DNA of 20,515 nucleotides from Utricularia gibba (Eukaryota > Streptophyta > Magnoliopsida > Lamiales > Lentibulariaceae), in NCBI GenBank assembly GCA_002189035.1, contig NEEC01000239.1, forward strand, positions 1 to 20,515. Direction: 5' to 3'. The position numbers and the translations under genes are program-made. The notes below the pieces were generated by a model. It had not been told where the DNA came from. It saw only the letters and a program-made list of their open reading frames with translations, and made no database searches. Positions 20,193 to 20,515 of this stretch are shown in pieces. Within the stretch, counting starts at the first letter, position 1; each line of letters starts with the position of its first letter.

Positions 20193-20515
20193 ATAATCAT
20201 GTGATATATGTTTATTAAAATATAAATAATGTAAATACGTTAGTTATTAAAGCATATACTACATGTGAAAGTTTCTTAGTTTTTAATTTTATTAGCATTC
20301 GACCCTTAGTTATACTTTGGATGGAGTGTGCATTTTTATTTTAATCATTTAATTAGCATTCGATCCTTGGTTAAGATTCCAATCGAGTGTATATTTTTTA
20401 TTTGAACGATTCTATTTGCATTCGATTCTAAGATATGATGCGGATCGAGCGTATATTTTTTATTTTAATATTTTTATTGGCTTTCGGTCTTTAGACATGA
20501 TTCGGATCGAGTGGA
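20193..20515. repeat. Foldback, copy 9, left arm only
   Basis: Only the outer part of the left arm is present, up to the fourth 62-bp subrepeat; the window ends before the central stem. A T is missing near 20348 compared with the other copies. Confidence 0.9.

Larger units (their letters stand above)
1..20515. repeat. 2.33-kb tandem macrosatellite array, 8.8 copies
   Basis: The same unit recurs head-to-tail from the first to the last base. The anchor TGGTAATAATTAAGTCAAAG recurs at 1, 2323, 4656, 6991, 9326, 11661, 13995, 16325 and 18659. Both window ends lie inside repeat sequence, so the array probably continues on both sides. Each unit combines a GC-rich block with internal subrepeats of about 150 and 300 bp and an AT-rich foldback with 62-bp subrepeats. 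No gene interrupts the array. HindIII (AAGCTT) and BamHI (GGATCC) sites each appear about once per unit, for example at 23 and 123. The phase chosen for the unit is arbitrary and follows the start of the window. Confidence 0.99.
18659..20515 (+). repeat. Macrosatellite copy 9, cut by the window end
   Basis: The first 1857 bp of the unit are present; the sequence stops inside the left foldback arm. Private changes include CACACG followed by T8 near 19620, GTGCGAACTCGGGCCC in place of GTGCCGAACTCAGGCCC near 19696, A7T6 at the foldback border near 20180, and a missing T near 20348. Confidence 0.98.

Noticed and set aside
1-20515. LTR retrotransposon array
   Set aside because: No gag, protease, reverse transcriptase or integrase frames, primer-binding site or paired LTR boundaries are seen in the unit.

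Overview
The window is a head-to-tail array of one long repeat unit of about 2.33 kb: eight complete copies and about 0.8 of a ninth. Copy starts fall at 1, 2323, 4656, 6991, 9326, 11661, 13995, 16325 and 18659. Full-copy lengths are 2322, 2333, 2335, 2335, 2335, 2334, 2330 and 2334 bp. Copies 2 to 9 are nearly identical by eye and differ mostly in homopolymer lengths; copy 1 is the most divergent. I see no convincing protein-coding gene, rRNA, tRNA, CRISPR array or complete transposon. Origin cannot be fixed without a gene. The composition and architecture (macrosatellite, foldback arms, GGGTT/AACCC-rich tract) suggest a eukaryotic nuclear genome, most likely a flowering plant; this is inference.

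Each unit has two contrasting halves. The first is a GC- and CpG-rich block of about 1.43 kb (101-1529 in copy 1). It holds, in order: a GGGTT/AACCC-rich tract, a T-rich tract, a short direct duplication of about 33 bp, a ladder of six half-repeats of 144-159 bp that pair into dimers of about 300 bp, and a tail of about 270 bp not repeated within the unit.

The second half is an AT-rich foldback of about 0.9 kb (1530-2424 in copy 1). Its arms are built from a 62-bp subrepeat, five copies on the left and six in inverted orientation on the right. Most 62-bp subrepeats carry their own small palindrome, and a perfect 13-bp GC-rich stem with a 12-nt loop sits at the centre. The array is therefore a row of large nested hairpins spaced about 2.33 kb apart and separated by GC-rich blocks.

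No genes work together here. The open reading frames present lie inside subrepeats, are internally repetitive and are opened or closed by one-base changes in G-runs, so I treat them as non-coding. Near-identity between copies points to recent amplification or ongoing homogenisation. The patchwork of shared variants suggests unequal exchange or gene conversion, but many differences are homopolymer indels that could also be sequencing or assembly noise.
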